Shown: positions 53,569 to 62,539 of the stretch, one piece after another
How positions within the stretch are numbered: position 1 is the first letter of the stretch
Layout of the letters: each line of letters starts with the position of its first letter
NCBI GenBank assembly: GCA_033852075.1
Contig: JAWSVC010000021.1
Coordinates: forward strand, 1-64,000
DNA length: 64,000 nucleotides
From: QZLE01 sp033852075
GTDB lineage: Bacteria; Pseudomonadota; Gammaproteobacteria; QZLD01
Direction: 5' to 3'
The notes under the pieces: generated by a model
Databases searched by the model: none
What the model was told of the DNA's origin: nothing
What the model saw: the letters and a program-made list of their open reading frames with translations, nothing else
Program-made: the position numbers and the translations under genes

Positions 53569-53690
53569 CACTGCTGTCCGGGGAAANNAGGGAGCTTGAA
53601 AAATTTAAGTCTAAAATCACCAGCTTCATTCCAGAACCTTGCTCAACATTGCTTTCCTAAGGTTCGCAATATTTTACCCGGACAGCAGTG
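53569..53690. mobile_element. MITE copy C, diverged, with assembly gap
   Basis: Ends CACTGCTGTCCGGGGAAA and TTTACCCGGACAGCAGTG; perfect 10-bp duplication GGCCTTCGCC on both sides, at the loop of the ATACCGGC...GCCGGTAT palindrome. Interior similar to copies A and B with many changes. Confidence 0.85.
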
Positions 53691-53822
53691 GGCCTTCGCC
53701 GGTATGACGTAATTTTATGCAATTTATTTTCCCCAGACAGCAATGCAACTTCGCAAAACAACAGTTATTCTTAAACAACCTTTGGAATAAACTTGCCCCC
53801 TTTGCAACATCATGGTGCGTTT

Positions 53823-53838
53823 TGTAGCAAACCCCACA
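53823..53838 (+). promoter_or_regulatory. NifA upstream site of the iscA operon
   Basis: TGTAGCAAACCCCACA, exact TGT-N10-ACA, 57 bases before the -24 element. Shares TGTAGCAA-C with the sites at 42824 and 48080. Confidence 0.82.
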
Positions 53839-53894
53839 ACCACCAAAAAACAAAACACCACATAAAATCAACATCTTAGAACGCAAATCCGTCA

Positions 53895-53910
53895 TGGCAC
53901 GCCGCTTGCT
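53895..53910 (+). promoter_or_regulatory. sigma-54 promoter of iscA-nifW-nifZ-GNAT-draT
   Basis: TGGCACGCCGCTTGCT, a perfect -24/-12 element, 46 bases before the first ATG. It places nifW, nifZ and draT under NifA control. Confidence 0.93.
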
Positions 53911-53955
53911 AATCTCTAAATAAAAAAGTAAACAACGACGTAACCGGAGAATGCT

Positions 53956-54285
53956 ATGCTAAATTTCACCCCAGCCGCAACAGCGGTTTTACGCAACCAC
54001 CGACCAGAATCGCCAGATGCAGGCTTTCGCCTGCTGGTTCAAAAAAGCTGCTCCAGCATAAAATATACCTTACGTCTGGAACAAGAGATTAAACCCAATG
54101 ACAAGCTAATCGACCTTGGCGATGGAATCAAATTATTCATAGACGCAGAAACCTTTCCGATGGTTGATAATACCAATGTCGACTTCGTTGAAGATGCTGC
54201 ACAAAGCGGCTTCACGTTTGATAATCCAAACATCACCAGTAGCGGTTGCGCTGGCTGTGAATCTGGCTGTCAGGAGGCATCATGA
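53956..54285 (+). CDS. nif-specific IscA/HesB-type iron-sulfur carrier
   Basis: 109 residues. HesB/IscA fold: LNFTPAATAVLRNHRPESPD, GFRLLVQKSCSSIKYTL with the first Cys, FIDAETFPMVDNTNVDFVED, and a Cys-rich end SGCAGCESGC that replaces the usual CGCG. This is the form found beside nif genes, thought to supply iron or clusters to nitrogenase. The stop overlaps the nifW start as ATGA. nifU and nifS are not nearby. Confidence 0.88.
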   Translation: MLNFTPAATAVLRNHRPESPDAGFRLLVQKSCSSIKYTLRLEQEIKPNDKLIDLGDGIKLFIDAETFPMVDNTNVDFVEDAAQSGFTFDNPNITSSGCAGCESGCQEAS

Positions 54286-54620
54286 ATCTACACCCATCTC
54301 TAGATGACAAACTAAACTCACTTAGTTCGGCTGAAGAATTTCTCAACTTCTTTAACGTCCCCTATGCGCAGGAAGTTGTCCAGGTAAACCGTCTACATAT
54401 CCTGAAACGTTTTCATGATTATGTTGCGCGTAATAATGATGACATGCCCGATTCAGCAGATGAACAACAAACCTGGCTTAAACAATGGCTTAAGCAGGCT
54501 TACGAAGATTTTGTAACCTCGAATGCACAAACCGAAAAGGTATTTCGTGTATTTCGTATGACCCCGCGTGCTGAAGGAGGAAGCAGCACCTTTGTACCAC
54601 TAGAGGAGATGTTTCAATGA
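54282..54620 (+). CDS. nifW: nitrogenase-stabilising/protective protein NifW
   Basis: 112 residues. LSSAEEFLNFFNVPYAQEVV and NRLHILKRFHDYVA are the NifW core. NifW binds the MoFe protein during maturation and helps it survive oxygen. Its start overlaps the iscA stop and its end overlaps the nifZ start (both ATGA), so the operon is tightly coupled. Confidence 0.95.
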   Translation: MNLHPSLDDKLNSLSSAEEFLNFFNVPYAQEVVQVNRLHILKRFHDYVARNNDDMPDSADEQQTWLKQWLKQAYEDFVTSNAQTEKVFRVFRMTPRAEGGSSTFVPLEEMFQ

Positions 54621-55093
54621 TGCCCCCTTCTATGACAACAGAAATCCGCTGGGAGTGTGGAGATGCCGTTCGCCTTATCCGCAATGTGCGCAATGATGGC
54701 ACCTATCCGGGACTGGATACAGGAGCACCATTAATGAAACGTGGATGCATCGGCCATATCGTCGATATCGGCACCTTCCTACAGGACCAGATAATCTATT
54801 CTGTACATTTCCTGGAAGAGGGTCGCATCGTTGGCTGCCGCCCTGAGGAACTTATTGATATCGACGAAGAATGGATTGAATCGCTATTTGAGTTTCGCCA
54901 ATGGGTACGTTCCGTTTGCGACATCCCACTTAGCGATGGAGTTGTCATTCCAGAGGGTAACAAGGGACAGGTTATGCGCGTGCTGCAAATACCTCCAGAC
55001 AAGGTTGCCTACCATATCCATTTTGAGGCACAACCCGGTCGCATACTGCAGATCCCGGAAGGGTTATTGGAAAGCAATGAGTCTAATAATTGA
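54617..55093 (+). CDS. nifZ: nitrogen fixation protein NifZ
   Basis: 158 residues. Two NifZ-type beta-barrel units: RWECGDAVRLIRNVRNDGTY with HIVDIGTFLQDQIIYSVHF, and PEGNKGQVMRVLQIPPDKVA with YHIHF. NifZ assists formation of the second P-cluster. The 3' end overlaps the GNAT gene by 17 bases. Confidence 0.94.
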   Translation: MMPPSMTTEIRWECGDAVRLIRNVRNDGTYPGLDTGAPLMKRGCIGHIVDIGTFLQDQIIYSVHFLEEGRIVGCRPEELIDIDEEWIESLFEFRQWVRSVCDIPLSDGVVIPEGNKGQVMRVLQIPPDKVAYHIHFEAQPGRILQIPEGLLESNESNN

Positions 55094-55526
55094 TAAAGCC
55101 ACCCATGCTGACATCCCTGCTTTGGCAGAACTATTATCTGAGTTATTTACCAAAGAAGAGGAATTCAAACCAGATCATTCCACTCAGATAAAAGGGTTAA
55201 CTGCTATTATTAGCAAACCAAATACTGGAACCATACTTGTCACCAAAAGCAGTGATAAAATTATAGGAATGGTAAACCTGCTATTTACTGTTTCTACAGC
55301 CCTTGGAGAGAGAGTTGCCTTACTGGAAGACATGGTCGTTTCAGCTTCTGCCCGCCAAACAGGAGTTGGCTCTAAACTATTGGCGGAGGCAATTTCATAC
55401 GCAAAATCGGAAAATTGTGGACGCATCACTCTTCTCACAGACCAAACAAATGAAGCGGCACAGCGTTTTTATCAAAGACATGGATTTACATTTTCCAGTA
55501 TGATTCCGATGCGACTGTGTTTTTAG
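55077..55526 (+). CDS. GNAT N-acetyltransferase embedded in the nif operon
   Basis: 149 residues from the ATG at 55077 (MSLIIDKATHADIPALAELL); the frame runs further upstream inside nifZ, but that part is not GNAT. The acetyl-CoA site is VVSASARQTGVGSKLLAEAI and the end RFYQRHGFTFSSMIPMRL is typical. It overlaps nifZ and is followed by draT after seven bases, so it must be co-transcribed from the sigma-54 promoter. Substrate unknown; a protein or metabolite partner within nitrogen fixation is inference. Confidence 0.9.
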   Translation: MSLIIDKATHADIPALAELLSELFTKEEEFKPDHSTQIKGLTAIISKPNTGTILVTKSSDKIIGMVNLLFTVSTALGERVALLEDMVVSASARQTGVGSKLLAEAISYAKSENCGRITLLTDQTNEAAQRFYQRHGFTFSSMIPMRLCF

Positions 55527-55533
55527 GATGTAA

Positions 55534-56367
55534 ATGGACATTAACGACACAAAAATAAAGATACATTTACCCAAAGATGCCCGCATGCCATTTAACCGCT
55601 GCAACCTATCTGCAGACATTATTGGCAGCCTCACTTTTCAGGAACATCCTGCTCAAATATATATTGACGGGGTTGAAACACTATACGAAGAACTATTTAC
55701 CCGCCTTGACCTTTTACTTGCAGAAGAGGATAGATCACAACTGTTTTTAGACTACATGGATGTCATGTTCTCTTTGCATGATCTTGAGGCTGCGGGATAT
55801 AACGCTGAAAACAAAAAACACCGCAAAAAGGCAGATTATCTAAGAATGGCTCGTGGCTGGTCATTCGACCCTGACGGACGCGAAGCTGCTGTATTAAAAG
55901 GGTGGGTACAATCCAGGTTCGGTCTTATACCACGTTTTCATATCGAACCAATTACTAACCCAGATTCAACCAGTTTTCTAAAGTATCAGGAGATGCGCAG
56001 CTCCGGCATCTATAATACCAATGCCTTAGACACCCAACTTGATTTACTCTATTCCTTTTGTCAGCACGAGATTAAAAGACGCTTTGAAGGACAAACCCAC
56101 CTTCGCCTTTATCGAGGGGTAAATCGATTAGACCAATATGAACTACTACATAAGATAGATAAAAGAGAACGAATAATACTGCTCAACAACTTAAATTCAT
56201 TTACCGACAAAAAAGAACGCGCAGAAGAATTTGGCGATTACATCCTGCAAGCAGATATTCCTCTTACCAAAATATTATTCTTTCACCAACTGTTACCAAA
56301 AATGTTAAAAGGGGAAAGTGAATATGTAGTACTTGGAGGTGTGTGCAGGGTAAAGCAGGTTTGGTGA
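55534..56367 (+). CDS. draT: NAD+-dinitrogen-reductase ADP-ribosyltransferase DraT
   Basis: 277 residues, AGGA ribosome site. DraT transfers ADP-ribose from NAD to Arg of NifH when ammonium or darkness/energy loss is sensed, switching nitrogenase off. Family features: FNRCNLSADIIGSLTFQEHP, RMARGWSFDPDGREAAVLKGW and FGLIPRFHIEPI, then THLRLYRGVNRL in the NAD fold and LNSFTDKKERAEEFGDYILQ near the end with the ARTT-like Glu region. Activity is usually set by PII, which GlnD modifies. Confidence 0.94.
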   Translation: MDINDTKIKIHLPKDARMPFNRCNLSADIIGSLTFQEHPAQIYIDGVETLYEELFTRLDLLLAEEDRSQLFLDYMDVMFSLHDLEAAGYNAENKKHRKKADYLRMARGWSFDPDGREAAVLKGWVQSRFGLIPRFHIEPITNPDSTSFLKYQEMRSSGIYNTNALDTQLDLLYSFCQHEIKRRFEGQTHLRLYRGVNRLDQYELLHKIDKRERIILLNNLNSFTDKKERAEEFGDYILQADIPLTKILFFHQLLPKMLKGESEYVVLGGVCRVKQVW

Positions 56368-56545
56368 TTTTCCCCTCCCCACAAGAATGGAATTTACTTA
56401 TACCAGAATTTCCATGCAAAAATCAAAGGAATCCGCCCAGTAGCATCAATAATAAAACTACGCATTAAATCTATAAACACTTTGATTTAAGCAGGGGAAT
56501 TGTGGAATTAATAATCACTTCAAACAATATATACGCAAACTAATT

Positions 56546-58882
56546 TTATATCGTAGATGGCAGATCACCATCATACTCAACACGATTCCTACCACCCTCT
56601 TTAGCGCGATAAAGAGCCTGGTCGGCACGCTCAATAAACTCAGTCATCTTCTCATTCGGCTGATACGTCGCACAGCCTAAGCTAATGGTTACCGGAACAT
56701 CTGCAGCATCCGTCTTCACAGGCCTACCCGCAACATCCTCTCTTAACCTTTCTGCAAATTTAACCACCCCTTGCAAATCACATTTCGGCAGAACAACCAC
56801 AAATTCTTCCCCACCATAACGACAAACAACATCCATACGCCGCGCTGCCTGTTTGATTCTGCTGGAAATATCCTGCAAGGCAATGTTCCCCCCAGTATGC
56901 CCGTAAGTATCATTAAACCTTTTAAAGTGGTCCACATCCACAATAACCATCGATAAACTCATTTGCCCTTTAAAACGCTGATATTCATTGATAAGGCGCA
57001 TCATCTCCTCTTGGAAATGACCAAAATTGAATAGCCCGGTCAACTTATCCTTACGAGCCATATCCGCAAGCTTTTTATTCTGCTCTTCCAGGCTCTTCAT
57101 CAGTTTATCAATCTTCTTATTCTGCTCATCCACCTTAGTATATAGTTCAGCATTCCGAATCGCTGTTCCGGCAAAAGAACTCAACATCTCGATTAAATCG
57201 ATATCCTGCTGAGTACATTCAACACTCTGATCTAAACTATATAGCCAAATAATTCCAACCGGCTTATCTGCAAGACGAATCGGCATAATCATTAATGACT
57301 TTGGCTCTAGCATATCCAAAATTGTCTTATCCCGCTGAGCCATTGGCAGATCCCTGATCTTATCAACATGAGGAAAAAAGAAATGTATATTATTTATAAA
57401 CGCAATAGCTGTAGATCCTTGGGTAATCTCGATCTCATAAGGATTTTGAACACTCCATTCAATAAAATCCTTATTTATTTTCTCAAATTCAGGATTGATT
57501 ACCGAACTCTCAATGGTTTGCAACTTATCATTCTGATGCAACAAAATTGACCCCAAATCAAAATTAAATACCTCAAGCAACTCTTTCAGAATCATCTTAT
57601 AGATCTCTCTGGTTGAGGTAATGTTATTTATATGATTAATTACCTCAAGCATGCGCTTATTTCTAGCGCTTGCTGTATTTATCAGCTCTTCTCTTTCTTT
57701 CAGGCGGCTATAAAAAATTGAATTTTTGATTTGGTCATAAAAAAGAGATGCAAGTTTCTCTACCAAATGAACCTTCTCTTTAAACAGCTCATCATTTTGC
57801 TTAAATACCAAAATAGTACCAAGAGGCTCAGACCCAGCAATTATTGGGATTATAGCCAAATACTGCATCTTCCAGCGTTCAAAACGATTTCGAGTGCTAC
57901 CTGAATGCTCCAAAATAGATTTAGTATCAAAAAATAAAGTACTGCAGCTATTAAATGCGTCTATGGTTATATCCTTAGTCTTAAGCGGATAATTCATTTT
58001 ATAAAATGAACTTTCAATCTCTGCAAACTCAGGAGGTAATTTGATCTTTTCACAAACCAGATTCTCTTTCTCTTCGTCAATCAGGTTAATCAGATATCCA
58101 TCAAAATGATCTGCAGCTTCTATCTCTTGCCCCATAATAGTTAATAACCCATCTAACTCTATATGAGAACCAATAAGCTTTACCTGCTCGATAATGCGTT
58201 GCTGTTCATACTTAGTACGTTGTAATTCAAATTTTTCTATTTCGCGCTTGATATGTCCAACAATACTATGCGCAAAATCCTGAATTTCAGATATTGTTTT
58301 TTTAGATAGGTTTAATTTATTTTTTTTAGCAATCAGATGAATTACAGCAATAGCCTCGCCATCATCTGCCAGAGGAATAACCAAATTTTCAACAAAGCCT
58401 ACTGCTACAAGCGCATCTTTATCCTCCTGAGGCATCTGCTCCAATACCACATCAGTAATCTTACTGGCATCGGCATAGAACGGCTTACAATTTCTAGCTA
58501 CTCTAGCAGATATTGAATCACCATCTAAATCAACATTAACACTAATCTTACTATGTGCATGACTATCATCTTCATTATCTTTTGATATTGAATCAAAGTC
58601 ATACACTCTGGTTTTATTCTTTTCCTCTTCCTCATCCATTCCATAGCTGCGGAAGTAACGTATCAGGCGATCTTTATGGTCCACTAATTGAACCCCAAAT
58701 GAATCAAACCCCCAACGTTCTTTTAAAAACAAGACAATTTCACCAAATACGGCCTCTAAAGACTGAGCCGCAGCAATTTTTTGCAGCAGTTCCCTTTCCT
58801 TAGAATAATCAGCAATAACCTGCTTTAGGCGATCTACATCGCCTAAATTTTGGATATTTTGTAATTCTTCAGATATTGCCAA
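56546..58882 (-). CDS. multi-GAF diguanylate cyclase (GGDEF)
   Basis: 778 residues without signal or membrane segments. Three GAF-like units (about 30-220, 235-400, 420-590), a coiled-coil link (YTKVDEQNKKIDKLMKSLEE), and a GGDEF domain with active-site RYGGEEFVVVLP and the start KLTGLFNFGHFQEEM. RRMD lies five residues before the GG, an intact inhibitory I-site for c-di-GMP. Ends RADQALYRAKEGGRNRV. It should make c-di-GMP in response to a cytoplasmic signal; no effector is adjacent. Confidence 0.93.
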   Translation of the reverse strand: MAISEELQNIQNLGDVDRLKQVIADYSKERELLQKIAAAQSLEAVFGEIVLFLKERWGFDSFGVQLVDHKDRLIRYFRSYGMDEEEEKNKTRVYDFDSISKDNEDDSHAHSKISVNVDLDGDSISARVARNCKPFYADASKITDVVLEQMPQEDKDALVAVGFVENLVIPLADDGEAIAVIHLIAKKNKLNLSKKTISEIQDFAHSIVGHIKREIEKFELQRTKYEQQRIIEQVKLIGSHIELDGLLTIMGQEIEAADHFDGYLINLIDEEKENLVCEKIKLPPEFAEIESSFYKMNYPLKTKDITIDAFNSCSTLFFDTKSILEHSGSTRNRFERWKMQYLAIIPIIAGSEPLGTILVFKQNDELFKEKVHLVEKLASLFYDQIKNSIFYSRLKEREELINTASARNKRMLEVINHINNITSTREIYKMILKELLEVFNFDLGSILLHQNDKLQTIESSVINPEFEKINKDFIEWSVQNPYEIEITQGSTAIAFINNIHFFFPHVDKIRDLPMAQRDKTILDMLEPKSLMIMPIRLADKPVGIIWLYSLDQSVECTQQDIDLIEMLSSFAGTAIRNAELYTKVDEQNKKIDKLMKSLEEQNKKLADMARKDKLTGLFNFGHFQEEMMRLINEYQRFKGQMSLSMVIVDVDHFKRFNDTYGHTGGNIALQDISSRIKQAARRMDVVCRYGGEEFVVVLPKCDLQGVVKFAERLREDVAGRPVKTDAADVPVTISLGCATYQPNEKMTEFIERADQALYRAKEGGRNRVEYDGDLPSTI

Positions 58883-59156
58883 TCCTAAAATCCCTTATTT
58901 TCCTAGCATTTCTTAAGCTGAAATTCCTTAGTTTTACGTCACCAACTCAACTTTAAGTATATACAGCGAAAACAACTTTACTCGCTAAAAACATTCAATA
59001 TTCTCAATAATATAACCTAGATCACATTATTTGCTTTTTCTAGGATAACAATAGCGTTTTTAAAATCCGAAAATTCAATACAATGGCTGTTGCGACGCAA
59101 AAATCTGCATGTTAGAATTATTTCAATAATCAAAAAAACTGGATCTATCCTTGCGC
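58883..59156. other. intergenic region between divergent cyclase and phaE
   Basis: No gene supported. AT-rich, presumably holding the promoters of both genes. Confidence 0.5.
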
Positions 59157-60296
59157 ATGGAAAGCAAAAATAAAAATAGCTGTAAAGATGATACTGACAG
59201 CATGTACATGGATAGCTGGGATTCAATAAAAGCAGAATTTAACAATATTCTTCAGAACGAATTTAACATCAATCCTGAAGCCCCAACAGAATTTGATAAC
59301 TTATCCGCTGATAAAGCCGACATATCCAGCGCATTAATGAGCAATGGAATTGGTTTTTCAACCATACAAAATGCAATTTTAAAAAACATTAATAATAACG
59401 AAAATCCAGAAACAGAAAAAAACTGGAATGGACTAGCAAGCAGTCTGATAAAAGAACACTCTCACTTATTGCAAGATTCGCAACCACCAAATACAGAAAA
59501 TCTACAAAAACAGCAACAAACAACCTCTTTATCAAAGCCCGGATTTCCACATCCTGCTGGTAACAACAACGAAGTAAGCAATCAATTCACCCCTTTTTCG
59601 ATCAATACCGAGCATTTTTTACCTTTTAATCCTACAAGCATTAATCATATCGAAGAATCACTTCATAACCTGCGTACTCAAACCAATGAACAAAGCCTAG
59701 CCGGATGGCAAGGAGAGATATACAACGGCCTTAACTTAATAAATGTTTACTATCAATGTTACTATAAGCTACAAGGAACATTGGCCTTAACTATTCCAAA
59801 GGCAACCGTTAATTTCAAAGAACGCATTTCTCAAGAAATTCCAGGTCAGGATGAAAAATTCAGTATCACCGACCTCTATTATCTTTGGCTTGATAGCTGT
59901 GAAGAGGCATATCTGGTTATAACCGCTAGCGAAGAGTTTTCGTTACATATAGGAGAGTTAGTTAATACATATTCACAATTAAGAATTGCTACTGGCAACT
60001 TCACTGAAAACGTTTCCACTTTTACCGGTTTACCAACTCAAAAAGATCTGGATTCTTCGTACCACGAACAATACGTCTTACGTAAGCAGCAACACTCAAT
60101 AAAAGAAGAACTACAATCAATCCAATATCAGCGCGAACTTGATAATAAAGCCAACTCCGCCAAGATTGATAACCTAACCAGTGAAATTGAGATCTTAAAG
60201 CAACAAATTTCACAACTAAAGGGTCTATTGGATGATTCCCACAGTTCTTCAACATCTGCAAAGCATGCAGATAAAAACAACGACAACATGCATTAA
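59157..60296 (+). CDS. phaE: class III PHA synthase subunit PhaE
   Basis: About 379 residues from the ATG at 59157; a TTG two codons earlier is possible. PhaE features: SWDSIKAEFNNILQ-like start, an Asn/Gln-rich middle, WQGEIYNGLNLINVYYQCYY, and DLYYLWLDSCEEAYLVITAS, the most conserved block. It ends in a long coiled coil (about 310-365). It forms the active polyhydroxyalkanoate synthase with PhaC just downstream. Confidence 0.9.
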   Translation: MESKNKNSCKDDTDSMYMDSWDSIKAEFNNILQNEFNINPEAPTEFDNLSADKADISSALMSNGIGFSTIQNAILKNINNNENPETEKNWNGLASSLIKEHSHLLQDSQPPNTENLQKQQQTTSLSKPGFPHPAGNNNEVSNQFTPFSINTEHFLPFNPTSINHIEESLHNLRTQTNEQSLAGWQGEIYNGLNLINVYYQCYYKLQGTLALTIPKATVNFKERISQEIPGQDEKFSITDLYYLWLDSCEEAYLVITASEEFSLHIGELVNTYSQLRIATGNFTENVSTFTGLPTQKDLDSSYHEQYVLRKQQHSIKEELQSIQYQRELDNKANSAKIDNLTSEIEILKQQISQLKGLLDDSHSSSTSAKHADKNNDNMH

Positions 60297-60430
60297 ACAC
60301 AACTCTGGTAAAAAAACTGTATACCGGTCTTCCACCATTACTGTCGGGGAAAACCCCAAAAATTAAAACAATCCATTGATTTCATCTTTTGTATATGGAA
60401 TATTGGACGCTTGCTTACACGAGACCTGTC
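60297..60430. other. phaE-phaC spacer with MITE-end remnant
   Basis: TATACCGGTCTTCCACCATT then ACTGTCGGGGAAAACCCC (about 60319-60356): a degenerate palindrome joined to a MITE-type end, like copies A and C but without the rest. Confidence 0.55.
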
Positions 60431-61501
60431 ATGGATAGATACACCTTTAATTCCAGCGATATCTTAGCTGAACTAAATGAATTAAATCGCAAGATTAATG
60501 AAGCCTCAGCAACAATAATGCAAGATCGCGAAGTACATGTTGCTCCGCTTGCAAAGGATGAGGTGCTATCCAATAATATTTTTAAACTTTACCGTTATAA
60601 ACCAACAAATAATAGGCAAGCATTAACACCGATACTGATAACCTTTTCACTGATAAATCGCCCCTATATACTCGATATACAACATGATCGCTCATTCATC
60701 AAATCACTACTAGACCGTGGATTCGATATCTACCTAATCGACTGGGGATACCCCAAACAAAAAGATAAATATTTATCACTGGATGATTATATAAACGGAT
60801 TCATAAATAACTCCATAAAATATATCCAACGTGAAAGCTGCCTACAAAAAATCAACCTCATGGGTGTCTGCCAAGGAGGAGTGCTCAACTTATGCTATGC
60901 AGCCATTAACCCTAAAAATATATCTAGTATTATCTGTATCAACACCCCTGTTGACTTTAATACAGAACAGGATCGGATATCTAAACACTCAAAACATATA
61001 AACTTCGATCAATTAGTAACGGCGCATGGAATTATACCAGGCAAGACGTTAACGCTTAACTTTATCAACACCAACCCTACTCGCTTTATCTCTCGTAAAT
61101 ATTCAGATTTTGCGCTAAATATCGATGATAATGGAAAAAAAGAACTTTTTTTAAGAATAGAAAAATGGAATTTTGACTGCCCAGATCAATCCGGAACGGC
61201 TTTTAAACAATTTTGCCAGGATTTCTACCAACAAAATAAACTAATATCCGCACAGATCGAGATAGGACCTAACAAGATAGATCTAAGGAATATCCAAGCT
61301 CCGATATTAAATATCTACTCCACAGAAGACAAAATCGTTCCTCCTATGTCATCCAGAGCACTAAACGGCCTTACCAATAGCATTAACTACTATGAAATAC
61401 CATGTAACGGAGGCCACATCACACCGTTTATTAGCAAAAAGGCGTTAGCCGACATCCCGAATCGTCTTTGCGACTGGCTTCTACTGAACGATAAACTATA
61501 A
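60431..61501 (+). CDS. phaC: class III PHA synthase catalytic subunit PhaC
   Basis: 356 residues from the ATG at 60431, the usual class III length; in-frame starts lie at 60389 and 60395. The lipase-like box is GVCQGG with the catalytic Cys; Asp in YSTEDKIVPP and His in NGGHITPF complete the triad. It polymerises hydroxyacyl-CoA to storage polyester. Class III enzymes (PhaE+PhaC) are typical of purple sulfur bacteria and their relatives. Confidence 0.94.
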   Translation: MDRYTFNSSDILAELNELNRKINEASATIMQDREVHVAPLAKDEVLSNNIFKLYRYKPTNNRQALTPILITFSLINRPYILDIQHDRSFIKSLLDRGFDIYLIDWGYPKQKDKYLSLDDYINGFINNSIKYIQRESCLQKINLMGVCQGGVLNLCYAAINPKNISSIICINTPVDFNTEQDRISKHSKHINFDQLVTAHGIIPGKTLTLNFINTNPTRFISRKYSDFALNIDDNGKKELFLRIEKWNFDCPDQSGTAFKQFCQDFYQQNKLISAQIEIGPNKIDLRNIQAPILNIYSTEDKIVPPMSSRALNGLTNSINYYEIPCNGGHITPFISKKALADIPNRLCDWLLLNDKL

Positions 61502-61648
61502 ACCCATAGACTACTTTTTCGCATTCAGCTTGCTCGAACAACTACAGAAATATCCCATTAACCAAAACTTTTTGCTATTACCCAAGTCAAATACTATATT
61601 GTAAATCTTGGTTCCCTGAATCCTCATACCCTAACATGGAGCATAGTT

Positions 61649-62491
61649 TTGTTTAGATTCTGTTTTTTAACCATTTTGACATTTTTTTTAAATATTTCCT
61701 GCTACGGAATAGAACTACCAAACAATCCAATACCAGGAGGAATCGCAGTAGTAAAGATCGGGTATTCTCCAACCACACCAATAATTAAGTTTAATGATAA
61801 GCGAGTTATGACGATTCAAGAAAAAAATATCTGGTATGCTATTGTTGGCATTGGCCTCACAGAAAAAACCGGCCCAAAAGAATTAAAAATTTCTACAGCG
61901 ACCTCAAATAACAAAATCAGCTTTAATATCCATAAACATGAATACGAATCCCAATACATAACCCTTAAAACCAACAAACACGTAAACTTAAGCAAAGCCA
62001 ATCTGGAACGACATAAAAAAGAGAAGATAAGAAGCCGTAAAGCCCTAGACAACTGGCAGGAAACTCAAGCAAAGTCCCCAACACTTAAATCTCCAACCAA
62101 AGGCATTATCAGCAGTCCTTTTGGACTACGTAGATTCTACAATAAGCAGCCACGCAAACCACACAGTGGTATTGATATAGCAGCCCCCAAAGGCACGCCT
62201 ATCTACGCCCCTTTAGCAGGAAAAATCACTGAAGAAGGTAACTTCTTTTTTAATGGTAATGTCATCTTTATAGATCACGGCAATGGACTGGTTACCATGT
62301 ATTGTCATTTGGATAAAATTACAGCCCAAAAGGGGCAAGAAGTTAAGCAAGGTGATTTGATTGGCTATGTAGGAAGTACCGGAAGAGTCACTGGCCCCCA
62401 CTTACATTGGGGAGTATCGCTTAATGGCAATATGATAGATCCGTTATTGTTGACGCCGGAATTAAGGGCACAAACAAAAGGCGCTCAGTGA
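61649..62491 (+). CDS. secreted M23 family metallopeptidase
   Basis: 280 residues from a TTG at 61649 with GGAG eight bases before it. Signal peptide MFRFCFLTILTFFLNISCYG. The M23 domain (about 155-265) has HSGIDIAAPKGTPIYAP and HLHWG, the zinc ligands His-Asp and His. It cuts peptidoglycan cross-links or regulates amidases. Stands alone. Confidence 0.92.
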   Translation: MFRFCFLTILTFFLNISCYGIELPNNPIPGGIAVVKIGYSPTTPIIKFNDKRVMTIQEKNIWYAIVGIGLTEKTGPKELKISTATSNNKISFNIHKHEYESQYITLKTNKHVNLSKANLERHKKEKIRSRKALDNWQETQAKSPTLKSPTKGIISSPFGLRRFYNKQPRKPHSGIDIAAPKGTPIYAPLAGKITEEGNFFFNGNVIFIDHGNGLVTMYCHLDKITAQKGQEVKQGDLIGYVGSTGRVTGPHLHWGVSLNGNMIDPLLLTPELRAQTKGAQ

Positions 62492-62510
62492 GCGCCTAAT
62501 TTCTATATTT
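62479..62510 (+). terminator. hairpin at the M23 gene end
   Basis: AGGCGCTC pairs with GAGCGCCT around AGT; the stop codon is within the loop, and TAATTTCTATATTTT follows. Possible terminator. Confidence 0.7.
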
Positions 62511-62539
62511 TAACCAAATATAAAAAACAAACTGTTTTA

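Larger units (their letters stand above)
53366..53955. other. intergenic region with repeats, MITE copy C and the iscA promoter
   Basis: No gene supported. Contents: a GTCATCCCGGCGAAGGCCGG palindrome at 53427-53452, MITE copy C at 53569-53690 with 'nn' gap, a second partial MITE end (TTTTCCCCAGACAGCA) at about 53729, a NifA site and a sigma-54 promoter. Confidence 0.75.

Noticed and set aside
54831..55076. N-terminal extension of the GNAT gene
   Set aside because: It runs inside nifZ in another frame and adds no GNAT sequence; the ATG at 55077 gives the normal family start.
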